Part shown: positions 46,343-55,476 of the stretch, piece by piece
How the letters are laid out: every line of letters starts with the position of its first letter
Position numbering within the stretch: position 1 is the first letter of the stretch
Origin: Dendronalium phyllosphericum CENA369
GTDB taxonomy: Bacteria; Cyanobacteriota; Cyanobacteriia; Cyanobacteriales; Nostocaceae
Direction: 5' to 3'
Assembly: GCF_016056275.1 (NCBI RefSeq)
Contig: NZ_JAECZA010000080.1
Location: 1-64,000 of the forward strand
Length of the DNA stretch: 64,000 nucleotides
Notes under the pieces: generated by a model
The model's database searches: none
Seen by the model: only the letters and a program-made list of their open reading frames with translations
What the model was told of the DNA's origin: nothing
Made by a program: the position numbers and the translations under genes

Positions 46343-46684
46343 ATGGCGAAAATCCAGTTTTCTAGAGGTCTTGACGAAGAAGTAATTCCAGATGTGCGTT
46401 TGACGCGATCGCGTACTGGCGAAAGCGGTACAGCGACCTTTATTTTCACAAATCCTAAGATTTTGGATCAAAACACCACCGAAGACATCACTGGTATGTA
46501 CCTGATCGATGAAGAAGGGGAAATAGTTACCCGCGAAGTTAAAGGTAGATTTGTCAACGGTAGACCGGAAGCATTAGAAGCTGTTCACCTCATGAAATCT
46601 AAAGACGAATGGGATCGGTTTATGCGCTTCATGGAACGCTATGCAGAAGAAAATGGCCTAGGATTTAGCAAATCTGGTGAATAG
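46343..46684 (+). CDS. psb28: Photosystem II assembly protein Psb28
   Basis: A cytoplasmic-side factor bound transiently to the CP47-containing assembly intermediate of photosystem II. The 113 residues match the family from [20 protein letters not shown] through [20 protein letters not shown] and [20 protein letters not shown] to [20 protein letters not shown]. The length is normal. It is transcribed alone, between two inverted copies of a 103-bp repeat; the second copy begins 57 bases after its stop. Confidence 0.97.
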   Translation: MAKIQFSRGLDEEVIPDVRLTRSRTGESGTATFIFTNPKILDQNTTEDITGMYLIDEEGEIVTREVKGRFVNGRPEALEAVHLMKSKDEWDRFMRFMERYAEENGLGFSKSGE

Positions 46685-46740
46685 TCAGCATTCAGTTGTC
46701 AGTGGCATCGAATAATTAACCACTGACAAATAACAAAAAG

Positions 46741-46843
46741 TAAGCTAATCTGCCTTTAAGTTGCACAATCCTTTGCCTTAGAAAGACGCAGGGATGCGGA
46801 GAATGGGAGATGTGGGGATGCAATTGAGATGATTATTAGCTTA
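46741..46843. repeat. 103-bp MITE-like element, copy 2 (inverted)
   Basis: Reverse-oriented counterpart of 46044-46146 and exactly the same length. Its last base is the A of the next gene's ATG, so it supplies that gene's ribosome-binding context. Confidence 0.85.
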
Positions 46844-47349
46844 TGACACAACAACCTCACCCAGACTCACCTAAAATGACAGTAACTTGTGCTGTTGTTA
46901 CTGTTAGCGATACGCGATCGCCCGATACAGACAAAAGCGGTCAAATTATCCAGCACTTGCTTATTAATGCTAACCATGCTACAGCAGCTTACGCAATTAT
47001 CAAAGATGAGCCAGTGCAGATTCGAGAACAGATACAATTACTAGCTGAAAACCCGAATTTAGATGTTGTGATTTTCAATGGTGGTACGGGTATTGCACCA
47101 AGAGATACCACTTATGATGCTATTGAGAAATTACTAGAAAAAACCTTGCCGGGATTTGGGGAATTATTTAGATTTTTAAGCTATCAAGAAATTGGTTCGC
47201 GAGCGATCGCTTCTCGCGCTGTAGCCGGTATTTATCACAATAAATTAATTTTCTCCCTTCCTGGCTCTAGCAATGCAGTACGGCTAGGAATGGAAAAACT
47301 GATTTTGCCAGAACTCATTCACTTGGTAAGTCAGATGCGTACTTCTTAG
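46843..47349 (+). CDS. moaB: MoaB/Mog family molybdenum cofactor protein
   Basis: Binds molybdopterin and takes part in adenylation or metal handling in molybdenum cofactor synthesis. The 168 residues have CAVVTVSDTRSPDTDKSGQI, NPNLDVVIFNGGTGIAPRDT (the GGTG loop), TLPGFGELFRFLSYQEIGSR and KLIFSLPGSSNAVRLGMEKL, the order of the MoaB/Mog fold. The first ATG coincides with the end of the inverted repeat copy; an ATG eleven codons later (46876) also fits the family start and may be the ancestral one. It matches the molybdate importer in pathway, though 29 kb apart. Confidence 0.92.
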   Translation: MTQQPHPDSPKMTVTCAVVTVSDTRSPDTDKSGQIIQHLLINANHATAAYAIIKDEPVQIREQIQLLAENPNLDVVIFNGGTGIAPRDTTYDAIEKLLEKTLPGFGELFRFLSYQEIGSRAIASRAVAGIYHNKLIFSLPGSSNAVRLGMEKLILPELIHLVSQMRTS

Positions 47350-47779
47350 CAAGTACAGCTTATTTTGGTGTTGCATAATTGCGGGATGATTTTAGAATTT
47401 GTATCAGCTATAATCCCCCCGTGTCTCCGTGTCCCCGCGTCTCCGCGTCAGCCTCAATCATCCCATTATTCAGCAACGCTTTTATTTTTATTGGTCGGCG
47501 ATCGCTAGCTAATTTGTTTACAATTCTTAACTTTGGCGAATTTTAGGTAAAGTTTGTTGTCTTTTAAATTCAGCAGCCACTTTCGGCTGTTAGTCTTTTA
47601 ATTAAGGTGAGTAGTAAGCATTGTTTGAGTGTAATTGTTTAATTGTCTCAAATGCTGAATAAAGCTCTACAGAGAATAATTAAATATAAACTTCATAGGT
47701 ATTAGTTAACTACTCAAGAATCTTCCATAGATTTAGATTCCACTACACAAATTCAACAAGCCTAATTACCAACACTGAT
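47350..47779. other. Intergenic stretch, no gene seen
   Basis: 430 bases without a supported gene. A CCCCGTGTCTCCGTGTCC tract at about 47417-47450 is a relative of the core of the 103-bp repeats. No terminator or tRNA is seen. Confidence 0.5.
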
Positions 47780-48100
47780 ATGACACATTACTCTGTTGAA
47801 TGGATTGAAGCATGGTGCCAAGAAAATGGCTGGACAGAATTATTTGTTGAGCGACGTAACAACTATTGGGCTTTTCCTCCAGGAGGAGTAATGCCCGAAC
47901 CAATTCCAAATCATGTTCTCAAATCCATTAAAGCTGAGAAAGGATTGACCATTGAAGAGAGATTGTGGTCGATATCTGCGGTAATGGGCACAATTGTAGC
48001 TGTGGTTTCTACCTTTGTACTGAGATGTCCTATGCCATTGGTTGTAGCTTTTGCTTTTAATGCAGTAACAGTAGCTCAATTTGAACTTGAGGATGCCTAA
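47780..48100 (+). CDS. Hypothetical protein, probably cyanobacterial
   Basis: A 106-residue protein starting MTHYSVEWIEAWCQENGWTE. The first half is soluble with many aromatic residues (LFVERRNNYWAFPPGGVMPE). The second half has a hydrophobic segment (WSISAVMGTIVAVVSTFVLR then PMPLVVAFAFNAVTVAQFEL) that may form one or two membrane helices. A strong terminator follows. I do not recognise a named domain, but codon use and composition look genuine. Confidence 0.65.
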   Translation: MTHYSVEWIEAWCQENGWTELFVERRNNYWAFPPGGVMPEPIPNHVLKSIKAEKGLTIEERLWSISAVMGTIVAVVSTFVLRCPMPLVVAFAFNAVTVAQFELEDA

Positions 48101-48129
48101 ATTGTGAGTTTGGGTATTACTATTAAATC

Positions 48130-48168
48130 AAGCTGCTCTTGACTTTACTTCCAGTCAGAGCAGCTTTT
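48130..48168 (+). terminator. Intrinsic terminator
   Basis: AAGCTGCTC / GAGCAGCTT with inner TGACT / AGTCA (one bulged base), followed by TTT. It begins 30 bases after the stop of the gene at 47780. Confidence 0.8.
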
Positions 48169-48422
48169 AATTTGAACTGAAGTTTAGATTTGTGTTGGCA
48201 AACTTAAATTAAATTTTATTTTTACCTGCAATTAAAGTCTGCTTAAACTCACGAGCCAAAAATTAAATAAATCCAAGTACTCGGATATTTCTTTCCTTCT
48301 CTTCAAAAAAGGGGAATAGCTTATTTTCATCACTTTTTTGGAAAAAAGGAAATTATCAGCAGACTATTTCTACATTTTGCACCGTGCATTACTTGTAGAA
48401 GTTTATCGTGAGGAAAACTAAG

Positions 48423-48971
48423 ATGAAATTAGTGCCACAATTGCTGCTAGCTGCTACTGGTGTCACTTTATGTTTTGCTACTGTAGATACAAAATCTGCA
48501 TTTGCTGGAATCGTTGACTACGCTTTTACTGTGGATAGTTCTACAACTAAAGGAAATGGCTTTTTTAGCTTTGATGACTCAACTTTTAGTAATGATTCTA
48601 TTCCAGTAGCGATGGTTAAGTCATTGTCTTTTCAATTCAACGGTAACTCTACCGTTTACACCGAACAAGACGATCTCAACTACCCAGAATTTCCTGTAGT
48701 CTTTTCAAGCGATTTCTCAACAGGACAAAAATCTTTTGGATTAGACTATCTATTCAACGATAAAACTAATCCTGCCAGTTCTATTAATTACGAAATCGTT
48801 GGTGAAGATTTTACAATTTTCTCCAGCACCGACCCCAATTCCGAAATCACCTCTGGTACAGTTTCTTATCGTAAAGTACCTGAACCTACAAGTTTAGCTG
48901 GTATTTTTGCTTATAGTCTTGCCTGCATTGTAGCGAAAAAGGCAACATCAATGAAAAAAGTTAAAGTTTAA
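48423..48971 (+). CDS. Exported protein with PEP-CTERM sorting signal
   Basis: The ATG at 48423 (AGGA eight bases before it) gives 182 residues; the GTG at 48408 in frame contains the ribosome site and is unlikely. A signal peptide (LLLAATGVTLCFATVDTKSA) is followed by a beta-rich domain with YAFTVDSSTTKGNGFFSFDD and SLSFQFNGNSTVYTEQDDLN. The C-terminus is the PEP-CTERM tripartite signal: VPEPTSLAG, a hydrophobic helix (IFAYSLACIVA) and a basic end (KKATSMKKVKV). Such proteins are probably processed by an exosortase and placed at the cell surface or in exopolysaccharide. No exosortase gene lies in the window. Confidence 0.88.
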   Translation: MKLVPQLLLAATGVTLCFATVDTKSAFAGIVDYAFTVDSSTTKGNGFFSFDDSTFSNDSIPVAMVKSLSFQFNGNSTVYTEQDDLNYPEFPVVFSSDFSTGQKSFGLDYLFNDKTNPASSINYEIVGEDFTIFSSTDPNSEITSGTVSYRKVPEPTSLAGIFAYSLACIVAKKATSMKKVKV

Positions 48972-48999
48972 TCTTTACTTTAGATAATTATGCATCAGC

Positions 49000-49040
49000 A
49001 AGGATGAAAGAGCAATTAGTAATCTTTCATCCTTAATTTA
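49000..49040 (+). terminator. Terminator-like hairpin
   Basis: AAGGATGAAAG (49000-49010) and CTTTCATCCTT (49024-49034) form a perfect eleven-pair stem, followed by an AT-rich tract without a pure T run. Confidence 0.55.
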
Positions 49041-49069
49041 TTAATACCTGTATCACCATATATAGCAAA

Positions 49070-49092
49070 GTGCTGAGTGCTGAGTGCTGAGT
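49070..49092. repeat. Heptanucleotide short tandem repeat (GTGCTGA)
   Basis: Just over three copies of GTGCTGA lie between the PEP-CTERM gene and phoD, the same unit that sits inside modBC at 15161-15223. Confidence 0.9.
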
Positions 49093-49459
49093 AAAAACCC
49101 AGTTCCTTTAAGGCTTTGAGCAATCACAAGTGTCTTAAAGGGTGTAGCTACGGCTATATTAAAAAACTAATAAGCACTTTTAATAAAATATATTTCACCC
49201 AGACATAAACTGAGAAAAATACGAAAGTTAAGTTAATATTAACGCTTTCTTTGTCAAGAATTAATCTTTGACAATTAATGTTTTAGGCAGCAACAAAACA
49301 CATAATACATTGACACCAACGAAAAAATGAAACTGCTTTCAAGTTGCTGAGTCAGGAGTTATGAGCAAAGAATTATTCTCCTGAGTTTGCGTTTCCAATC
49401 CCTCTTCGTGTTAGCTGTTGCTGTACTTTAAATTACCTATTAGACAGGAGTATAAAATA
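49093..49459. other. Intergenic stretch before phoD
   Basis: No gene. I looked for Pho-box-like direct repeats upstream of the phosphatase and saw no clear set of octamers. The ribosome site AGGAG lies at 49446-49450. Confidence 0.4.
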
Positions 49460-51046
49460 GTGGATTATCGGAGTTTGGAGCAGTTTTTGCACAGTCACAT
49501 CAAACGACGCAACTTAATTATTGGGGCAGGAGCATTCACTGGTTTAGCGATCGCCAACCAATTTTCTCATCAAAAGGCGATCGCCAAAACTAGATTTTCC
49601 AATTATCCCTTTACCTTGGGTGTAGCGTCGGGCGAACCCGATCCGACAAGCGTGGTAATCTGGACTCGTCTAGCTCCCGAACCCTTAAACGGCGGGGGAA
49701 TGCCACCGGTGAATGTGCCAATTCACTGGGAAGTGGCAAGCGATGCCAATATGAGGCGTATTGTCTCCAGAGGTACTGTACTTGCAACCCCACAATTAGC
49801 TCACTCAGTTCGAGTTGTGGTAGAAGGACTGCAATCTGATACTTGGTATTGGTATCGGTTTAATGTCGGTCAAGATGCTAGCCCAATTGGTCGCACTCGT
49901 ACAGCTCCTTTTGCAAATAGCTATTTCAGTAAATTAAACTTTGCTCTTGTTTCTTGCCAAAACTACCAGCAAGGGTATTATACAGCTTACAAATATCTGG
50001 CTAAAGACGACCTCGACTTAGTAGTGCATGTTGGTGACTACATTTACGAGGGAGGAATTTCAGCAACAGCAATCAGACCGCATAACAGTCCAGAAATTTT
50101 GACATTGGAAGATTACCGCAACCGTCACGCTCTCTATAAAACCGATGCTAATCTGCAAGCAGCTCATCGAGCATTTCCCTGGATTGTTACTTGGGACGAC
50201 CACGAAGTAGAAAACAACTACGCCAATGACATTTCAGAAGTTGATAACGAACCAGACCAAGACCCGCAAGTTTTTCTCCAACGCCGGGCAGCTGCTTATC
50301 AAGCTTACTACGAGCATATGCCACTGCGACCCTTTTCAAAGCCCAAAGGCCCAGATGCACAAATTTTCCGTCGGCTTGATTTCGGGAATTTAGCAACCTT
50401 CCATGTCTTAGATACTCGTCAATATCGTACAGATCAGCCTTGTGGTGATGGTACTAAAGAACGGTGTGCAGCGGATTTCGACCCCAAAGCAACGATTACT
50501 GGCAAGCGTCAGGAAGATTGGCTATATGATGGTTTAAATAAATCGCAGACTAAGTGGAATATTATCGCTCAACAGGTTGTAGTTGCTCAGATTGACACTA
50601 AGCCAGGAGAAGGCGGAACTTACAGCATGGATAAGTGGGATGGATACTTGGCTTCCCGCGATCGCCTAATGCATTTTCTAGAACAGCGCAAACCATCGAA
50701 TCCAGTCGTCTTATCGGGTGATATCCATTCCAACTGGGCAATGAATTTAAAGGCTGACTTTAATAAACCAGAATCTACTACAGTTGGGAGCGAATTCGTT
50801 TGTACATCAATTAGTTCCGCTGGAGATGGAGCAGACAGCAACCCCACAGTTGAAGCTTACTTACCTGACAACCCACACATTAAGTTCTACAACGGTCAAC
50901 GGGGATATGTTCGCTGTTCCCTAACTCCCACAACTTGGAAGACAGACTATATGGTTGTGTCAAAGGTTACAATCCCAGATGGGACGATTAGTAAACGCGC
51001 TTCATTTGTGGTTGAAGATGGTCGTTCAGGAATACAACAAGCCTAA
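49460..51046 (+). CDS. phoD: Alkaline phosphatase PhoD family, Tat-exported
   Basis: Hydrolyses phosphate esters outside the cell with Ca and Fe. The GTG at 49460 is chosen because AGGAG lies nine bases before it; a TTG 42 bases upstream is less likely. The 528 residues begin with a twin-arginine signal (KRRNLIIGAGAFTGLAIANQ), then the fibronectin-like domain (NYPFTLGVASGEPDPTSVVI, WTRLAPEPLNG). The catalytic domain has VSCQNYQQGYYTAYKYLA, VVHVGDYIYEG, WIVTWDDHEVENNY and VVLSGDIHSNWA, matching the PhoD metal-site motifs. Periplasmic or secreted. Confidence 0.93.
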   Translation: MDYRSLEQFLHSHIKRRNLIIGAGAFTGLAIANQFSHQKAIAKTRFSNYPFTLGVASGEPDPTSVVIWTRLAPEPLNGGGMPPVNVPIHWEVASDANMRRIVSRGTVLATPQLAHSVRVVVEGLQSDTWYWYRFNVGQDASPIGRTRTAPFANSYFSKLNFALVSCQNYQQGYYTAYKYLAKDDLDLVVHVGDYIYEGGISATAIRPHNSPEILTLEDYRNRHALYKTDANLQAAHRAFPWIVTWDDHEVENNYANDISEVDNEPDQDPQVFLQRRAAAYQAYYEHMPLRPFSKPKGPDAQIFRRLDFGNLATFHVLDTRQYRTDQPCGDGTKERCAADFDPKATITGKRQEDWLYDGLNKSQTKWNIIAQQVVVAQIDTKPGEGGTYSMDKWDGYLASRDRLMHFLEQRKPSNPVVLSGDIHSNWAMNLKADFNKPESTTVGSEFVCTSISSAGDGADSNPTVEAYLPDNPHIKFYNGQRGYVRCSLTPTTWKTDYMVVSKVTIPDGTISKRASFVVEDGRSGIQQA

Positions 51047-51360
51047 TCGTTTAATTCTTAGGTAATATCATATCCACCTAAATAGTTACGATAAGAGCGA
51101 CGCAAAGAAGGGGAGACGCGGTGAGGAAGTTGGAGTCTTGGCGGTTTCCGTCGAGTCCAAACTTCCGAACCCGAAGGGGGACGCGGAGAATTTTTAATTG
51201 TAAGTGATTTACCAGTGATGATGTAATATAGGGTTTCGATTGGGACTCGTACCATTTCACTTTATAAATGATGCAAATAGGGATGTAAGGGCGAACGTAA
51301 CAGCGCCCCTACGCCTGTACTTCATTTACCTGAAAAACGCTGTATTAAATTTGTTTTAGC
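51047..51360. other. Intergenic stretch with dispersed repeat
   Basis: Overlapping minus-strand frames at 51058-51260 have random composition. Bases of about 51146-51180 (GCGGTTTCCGTCGAGTCC, AAACTTCCG) are a further relative of the repeat at 45955-46035. A GGGCG-type AACGTAACAGCGCCCC hairpin lies near 51290-51312. Confidence 0.5.
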
Positions 51361-53274
51361 TTATACTTGCTTCAAGTAGTACTCAAACCGTTCTCGGAGT
51401 TGTTCGACCTTTAGATTCTGAGTCCAGTATTCTACTAAAGCATGACCAAATGCCCAAGCGTTGCGATCGGGTGAAGCAGGATTTTCTAACAACAACGGCC
51501 AGAGGGTTAGCAGGTCAAAATTGAGCGTTTTGGAGTCGCCAGTATTTAATAGCGAAAAAAGTTCATAAGCCATCTGGAGTTTGCCAATTACAACAGGCAA
51601 CTGTTCCACAGGAATTTGCTCTGCTAGGAGATATGCTAGGGCTGGAGAACCAGTTGATAGCGTAGAAATAAACTGAAGGACGGGACTTTTAAGCAGTGCT
51701 GTCAGTCCTTGTGTAGTTGCCATCTGAAACGTGTAACGATCGATAATTTTGGCTGCTGCAACGGTGCGGGCTTCCAAGTTTCGTAAAAAACGAGCCAGTC
51801 GCAGTTGTTTAGCTGGAGCGATCGCATCTACTAGTCCCAAAGATAGTGCTTCTATTCCCCAGGCAACTCGTCCTGTTTTTGAGTCTCCCGTGACAACAGG
51901 TAGAACCAGATTACAAAAATCTAACTGTTTGGCGCGATATTCGGTAGCTTCCCGAATTGCAATTTCCTTTGGGCGATCGCCCCATTCCCAATCATAAGGT
52001 GGTTGCCATTCGCGGATAGGACGCAAACGATCTACTTGAGTAACGACAGCGATCGCGCTTAATTCGCTAACTTCCGCCTTAATATCTTTGAGAAAGTCCA
52101 CATCCATTTGTAAAGCAGGGTCAAGAGCAGGAGTGACCAACACTAGTAAATCGGTATTTGTGGCATAGTCAAGCACCAATTTTCCCAAATCTCCACGGTT
52201 GACTTGTTCGTAACCTGGAGTGTCCCAAAGCGTTAAAGTTTCTCCAGATTGGGTTTGCCACTGGTAACTTTGAATTTTTTCGGTACTGGGCAAAACATCA
52301 ACAACTGCTTTATCCGCTTGAAACAAAGTGTTAATCAAACTGCTTTTTCCCGATCCCGTTCGCCCTGCCAACAGAATATTAACGGGTTTTTGCTCAACCG
52401 CTGCGGCTGGTTCGGCTTGAGTGAGGATGTCTCGCAGTGTTTGAGTTTTGACTTTGGGTTGTTTTGGTGTTGAAACAGCAGTTGCAGAAATTGGTAGCGT
52501 ACTACTGCCGTAAAGAGCGATCGCTTGCCGACACAAGTTTCTTAAAGCAGCTTCTCTGAGCAGTTGGCCCAAATTTCCTAACAATTGCTGAGTGGCGCGA
52601 TTGCTTGTACCTTTGGTAGCTCGATTAGCAACAGCCGCCACCGGATTTAGCAGCCACTGCGCCCAGTTCCAGGCTTGCCAGATTTTACGAGCAGATGGTT
52701 CTAACTTCTGGTATACCTCGTATGCTTGGTATGCTTGTCCAACCGTGACTTGATTGAGAGCAGGCGATAACTTCTGCATCCACTGATCTAGGTCATCTAC
52801 GGTTCCGCGAATCAATCCGTAAGCTTGGGGAACGTAGATATTGAGTAAGGGATATTGAACTTCAGGATTGTAGATCCGAGCGATCGCTACGACTAAATCT
52901 TGGCATCGCGTCCAAAAAGTTTGCCAATCTTCCCAAATAGGGCGATCGTTCGCTGCGGTTTTGAGAATTTCTTGAAGCGCGGCTTGGGCTTGTTGAGTGC
53001 GATCGCTTCCCCCTGGTAATCCGATTGCATTGTCTGTGGCAGATTCCAGTTCTTCTCTCACCTCTGCCAGTGCAGCCTCCACCTCCCTGACTCCAGGTTG
53101 AGTCCATCTCACTAGCAGCCAACGCCAGCCCACAAATACAAGAGTAAATACACCCCAAATCCAATTAATGCCCCACTCATGGATTTGTAAGCCTGCCGAT
53201 ATTAATAAGAAAGTGATGATGGAGGCGATCGGGATTGCTAATACTACCCACTGCCACGGTTTTAATCGCACCAT
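51361..53274 (-). CDS. Membrane-associated GTPase, cyanobacterial type
   Basis: A 637-residue protein with two N-terminal helices (WVVLAIPIASIITFLLISAG and GINWIWGVFTLVFVGWRWLL), about 240 mostly helical residues, then a GTPase domain: P-loop NILLAGRTGSGKSSLINTLF (about 310), G3 LTLWDTPGYEQV and G4 VTQVDRL. A helical C-terminal domain follows (LLKSPVLQFISTLSTGSPAL). The fold resembles the Era/YcjX/DUF697-type GTPases, which act at membranes in stress or envelope maintenance. The specific role is unknown. No operon partner is evident. Confidence 0.85.
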   Translation of the reverse strand: MVRLKPWQWVVLAIPIASIITFLLISAGLQIHEWGINWIWGVFTLVFVGWRWLLVRWTQPGVREVEAALAEVREELESATDNAIGLPGGSDRTQQAQAALQEILKTAANDRPIWEDWQTFWTRCQDLVVAIARIYNPEVQYPLLNIYVPQAYGLIRGTVDDLDQWMQKLSPALNQVTVGQAYQAYEVYQKLEPSARKIWQAWNWAQWLLNPVAAVANRATKGTSNRATQQLLGNLGQLLREAALRNLCRQAIALYGSSTLPISATAVSTPKQPKVKTQTLRDILTQAEPAAAVEQKPVNILLAGRTGSGKSSLINTLFQADKAVVDVLPSTEKIQSYQWQTQSGETLTLWDTPGYEQVNRGDLGKLVLDYATNTDLLVLVTPALDPALQMDVDFLKDIKAEVSELSAIAVVTQVDRLRPIREWQPPYDWEWGDRPKEIAIREATEYRAKQLDFCNLVLPVVTGDSKTGRVAWGIEALSLGLVDAIAPAKQLRLARFLRNLEARTVAAAKIIDRYTFQMATTQGLTALLKSPVLQFISTLSTGSPALAYLLAEQIPVEQLPVVIGKLQMAYELFSLLNTGDSKTLNFDLLTLWPLLLENPASPDRNAWAFGHALVEYWTQNLKVEQLRERFEYYLKQV

Positions 53275-53476
53275 ACCTCATACCTGCTTAGATAACGCTT
53301 CTTCTACAAATAGTAACTATGCTTTACCGAGCAAAGTAAACTCCTGTATTAAAATCAATCGTGTGACTGAGATTAATTAAAAGAATAAGCGTTATCCGCA
53401 TAGAGTTAAGACTACAAATTATTGTCTAAAGTTGAACCATTTATAATGATTAAGCAACAAGCTCTGAGGTAAAGAC

Positions 53477-53839
53477 ATGACCACAGTAGCGATCCTGCCA
53501 GTATCGGATGCGAGTGGAGGTAAGATTTATCGGGCGATCGCAGGTGATAAACAATCAACAGGTAGAACGGCTGGTGAAGCACTAGATGCTTTGACTGCCC
53601 AAATGGAAGATGACGAATTAAATACTCTGTTGGTGATTCAAAGTTTTCGTCCTGACTGGTTTTTCAGTGCCGAACAGCAAAAGCGTTTATCCGAGTTGAT
53701 GAATCTTTGGCGAACAGCACGCGATCGAGGACAAACACTGTCTCCAAAGCAGCAATTAGAACTAGATAGTCTTGTTGAAGCTGAATTGAAAGGTGCTACA
53801 GCCCGTTCAGCAGCATTGGTGCAAAAGATTGGTAAATGA
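53477..53839 (+). CDS. Conserved-looking hypothetical protein
   Basis: A 120-residue protein starting MTTVAILPVSDASGGKIYRA. The first part (AGDKQSTGRTAGEALDALTA) reads as a small alpha-beta domain, followed by LVIQSFRPDWFFSAEQQKRL and a helical C-terminus (KQQLELDSLVEAELKGATAR). No signal peptide, membrane segment or catalytic motif is visible. It is a plausible soluble protein. It stands alone, divergent from the GTPase and convergent with the amidase. Confidence 0.65.
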   Translation: MTTVAILPVSDASGGKIYRAIAGDKQSTGRTAGEALDALTAQMEDDELNTLLVIQSFRPDWFFSAEQQKRLSELMNLWRTARDRGQTLSPKQQLELDSLVEAELKGATARSAALVQKIGK

Positions 53840-53876
53840 ATCCTTTCCTTACCATAGTTGCTACTTTATTTCTATC

Positions 53877-55253
53877 CTACAAAGTCTTATTTACTGAAAC
53901 TACACTTTTTGCTTCTAGCACTGCTGCAACTTGTAAAATCAACGCTTCATTATAGGGTGCAGCTATTAATTGTACGCCTAGAGGTAGGGCATTCGGGCGC
54001 TGAACTGGTACTGATAACACAGGTAAGCCGATAAAAGATAATGGCTGAGTGAATAAACCTAAATGAGGACGGATGAGAATTTCTTCACCATCTAAAATCA
54101 TGGTTTGTTGTCCAATTAGTGGTGCTGAAATTGGTGTAGTTGGGGCAATAATTACATCCACATTTTGAAAAAGTTCGCGGACGCGATCGCAATACCATCT
54201 TCTAAACCGTTGTGCTTGCAAATACCAATTACTCGGAATTAACGCCCCCGCCAAAAAGCGATCGCGTGTAGCTGGATCGAAATCTTGGGGACGCGATCGC
54301 AGTTTCTCGAAATGCAGATTTGCCCCCTCGCTAGCTGTAATCACAAAGGCGGCTGCACGGGCGCGGTGTGCTTCTGGTATCGTCACATACTCAGTTACAT
54401 TCAAAGCATCCGCTACCTGTTGTACTGCTGCCAATGCTTCCGGTTCTGCACCTATGAGAAAGTAATCATCAGCGATCGCAATTCTGATACCAGAGATATC
54501 TCGATTGAGTTGTGGTAAACATAATTCCAGAGGACGCTTTGTGCAAACTAGATCGCGATCGTCTTCACCCTGAAGCGCATCAAACACCGTAGCGATATCC
54601 CGCACCGAACCAGTAAAGGGCCCAATGTGGTCAAAACTGCTAGAAAATAAAGCTGCACCAGCACGAGATAACCTTCCGTAAGTTGGTTTCAAACCAAAAA
54701 CACCACACAAAGCCGCGGGAACGCGAATTGAACCGTTAGTATCAGAACCTAATGTTAGCGGTACTAACCCAGCAGCAACCGCCGCAGCCGAACCACCCGA
54801 AGAACCGCCTGCTACCCGCTGCAAATCGTGGGGATTGCGAGTAGCACCGTAATGAGAGTTTTCCGTTACAAACCCATAGGCGTACTCATCCATATTTAAA
54901 GCACCAACCAACACAGCACCCGCTTGTTTCAACTTAGTTACAGCTGTTGCATCTTGAGTTGCTGGGGGATTTTCTGCGTTAATTTTCGCTCCCGCCAGAG
55001 TTGTCAAACCAGCAATATCGAAGAGGTTTTTGACAGCAAAAGGTACACCAGCCAACACACCAGGATTATTACCAACAGCTATTTCTTTATCTATTCGTGC
55101 TGCATCTGCCAAAGCCGTTTCCGCAGTTACAGTTGTAAAACAGTTGAGTTCATTATTTCTGGCTGCGATTGTTGCTAATGCAGCTTTAGTAACTTCCAGT
55201 GCGCTAACTTTACCTTTACACACAGCATTTGCTATTGATACAGCATCATTCAT
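53877..55253 (-). CDS. AtzE-like amidohydrolase of the amidase-signature family
   Basis: Hydrolyses an amide or ureido bond. The 458 residues contain the Ser-Ser-Lys triad regions: Lys in PFAVKNLFDIAG, the Gly/Ser-rich RVAGGSSGGSAAAVAAGLVP, and SDTNGSIRVPAALCGVFGLK with the nucleophile Ser. The length and the C-terminal GLPVLSVPVQRPNALPLGVQ fit AtzE (1-carboxybiuret hydrolase catalytic subunit) better than GatA. It overlaps by four bases the gene for a short DUF4089 protein (55250), the AtzG partner in the known complex. In cyanobacteria the natural substrate is unknown. Confidence 0.9.
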   Translation of the reverse strand: MNDAVSIANAVCKGKVSALEVTKAALATIAARNNELNCFTTVTAETALADAARIDKEIAVGNNPGVLAGVPFAVKNLFDIAGLTTLAGAKINAENPPATQDATAVTKLKQAGAVLVGALNMDEYAYGFVTENSHYGATRNPHDLQRVAGGSSGGSAAAVAAGLVPLTLGSDTNGSIRVPAALCGVFGLKPTYGRLSRAGAALFSSSFDHIGPFTGSVRDIATVFDALQGEDDRDLVCTKRPLELCLPQLNRDISGIRIAIADDYFLIGAEPEALAAVQQVADALNVTEYVTIPEAHRARAAAFVITASEGANLHFEKLRSRPQDFDPATRDRFLAGALIPSNWYLQAQRFRRWYCDRVRELFQNVDVIIAPTTPISAPLIGQQTMILDGEEILIRPHLGLFTQPLSFIGLPVLSVPVQRPNALPLGVQLIAAPYNEALILQVAAVLEAKSVVSVNKTL

Positions 55254-55438
55254 GGTTCAAACACTGGTGCGACTTCGATTTCTTCTGGTATGGGAAAAGA
55301 GTTTACTACTTGTGCGATCGCTTTAATTCTCTCAAAATTCGCTACCACCCCATCCCGATATTCATCTCTTAATTGCAAATCCAACAACAACGACATTTGC
55401 TTAATATACTCACTCACATTGAATTCCTGACTTTCCAT
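55250..55438 (-). CDS. AtzG-like small subunit (DUF4089)
   Basis: A 62-residue protein starting MESQEFNVSEYIKQMSLLLD, with RDEYRDGVVANFERIKAIAQ and an end VVNSFPIPEEIEVAPVFEP. This is the layout of AtzG/GatC-like short subunits that wrap around an amidase. The stop overlaps the start of the AtzE-like gene by four bases, so translation is probably coupled and the two proteins form a complex. The same small subunit stabilises AtzE in Pseudomonas. Confidence 0.82.
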   Translation of the reverse strand: MESQEFNVSEYIKQMSLLLDLQLRDEYRDGVVANFERIKAIAQVVNSFPIPEEIEVAPVFEP

Positions 55439-55476
55439 CTTTCTTACTTCGTGTCCTTTGTGTCCTTTGCGGTTCG

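Noticed and set aside
51058-51260. Two overlapping minus-strand frames
   Set aside because: They lie on a dispersed repeat and differ only in frame; neither has protein-like composition.
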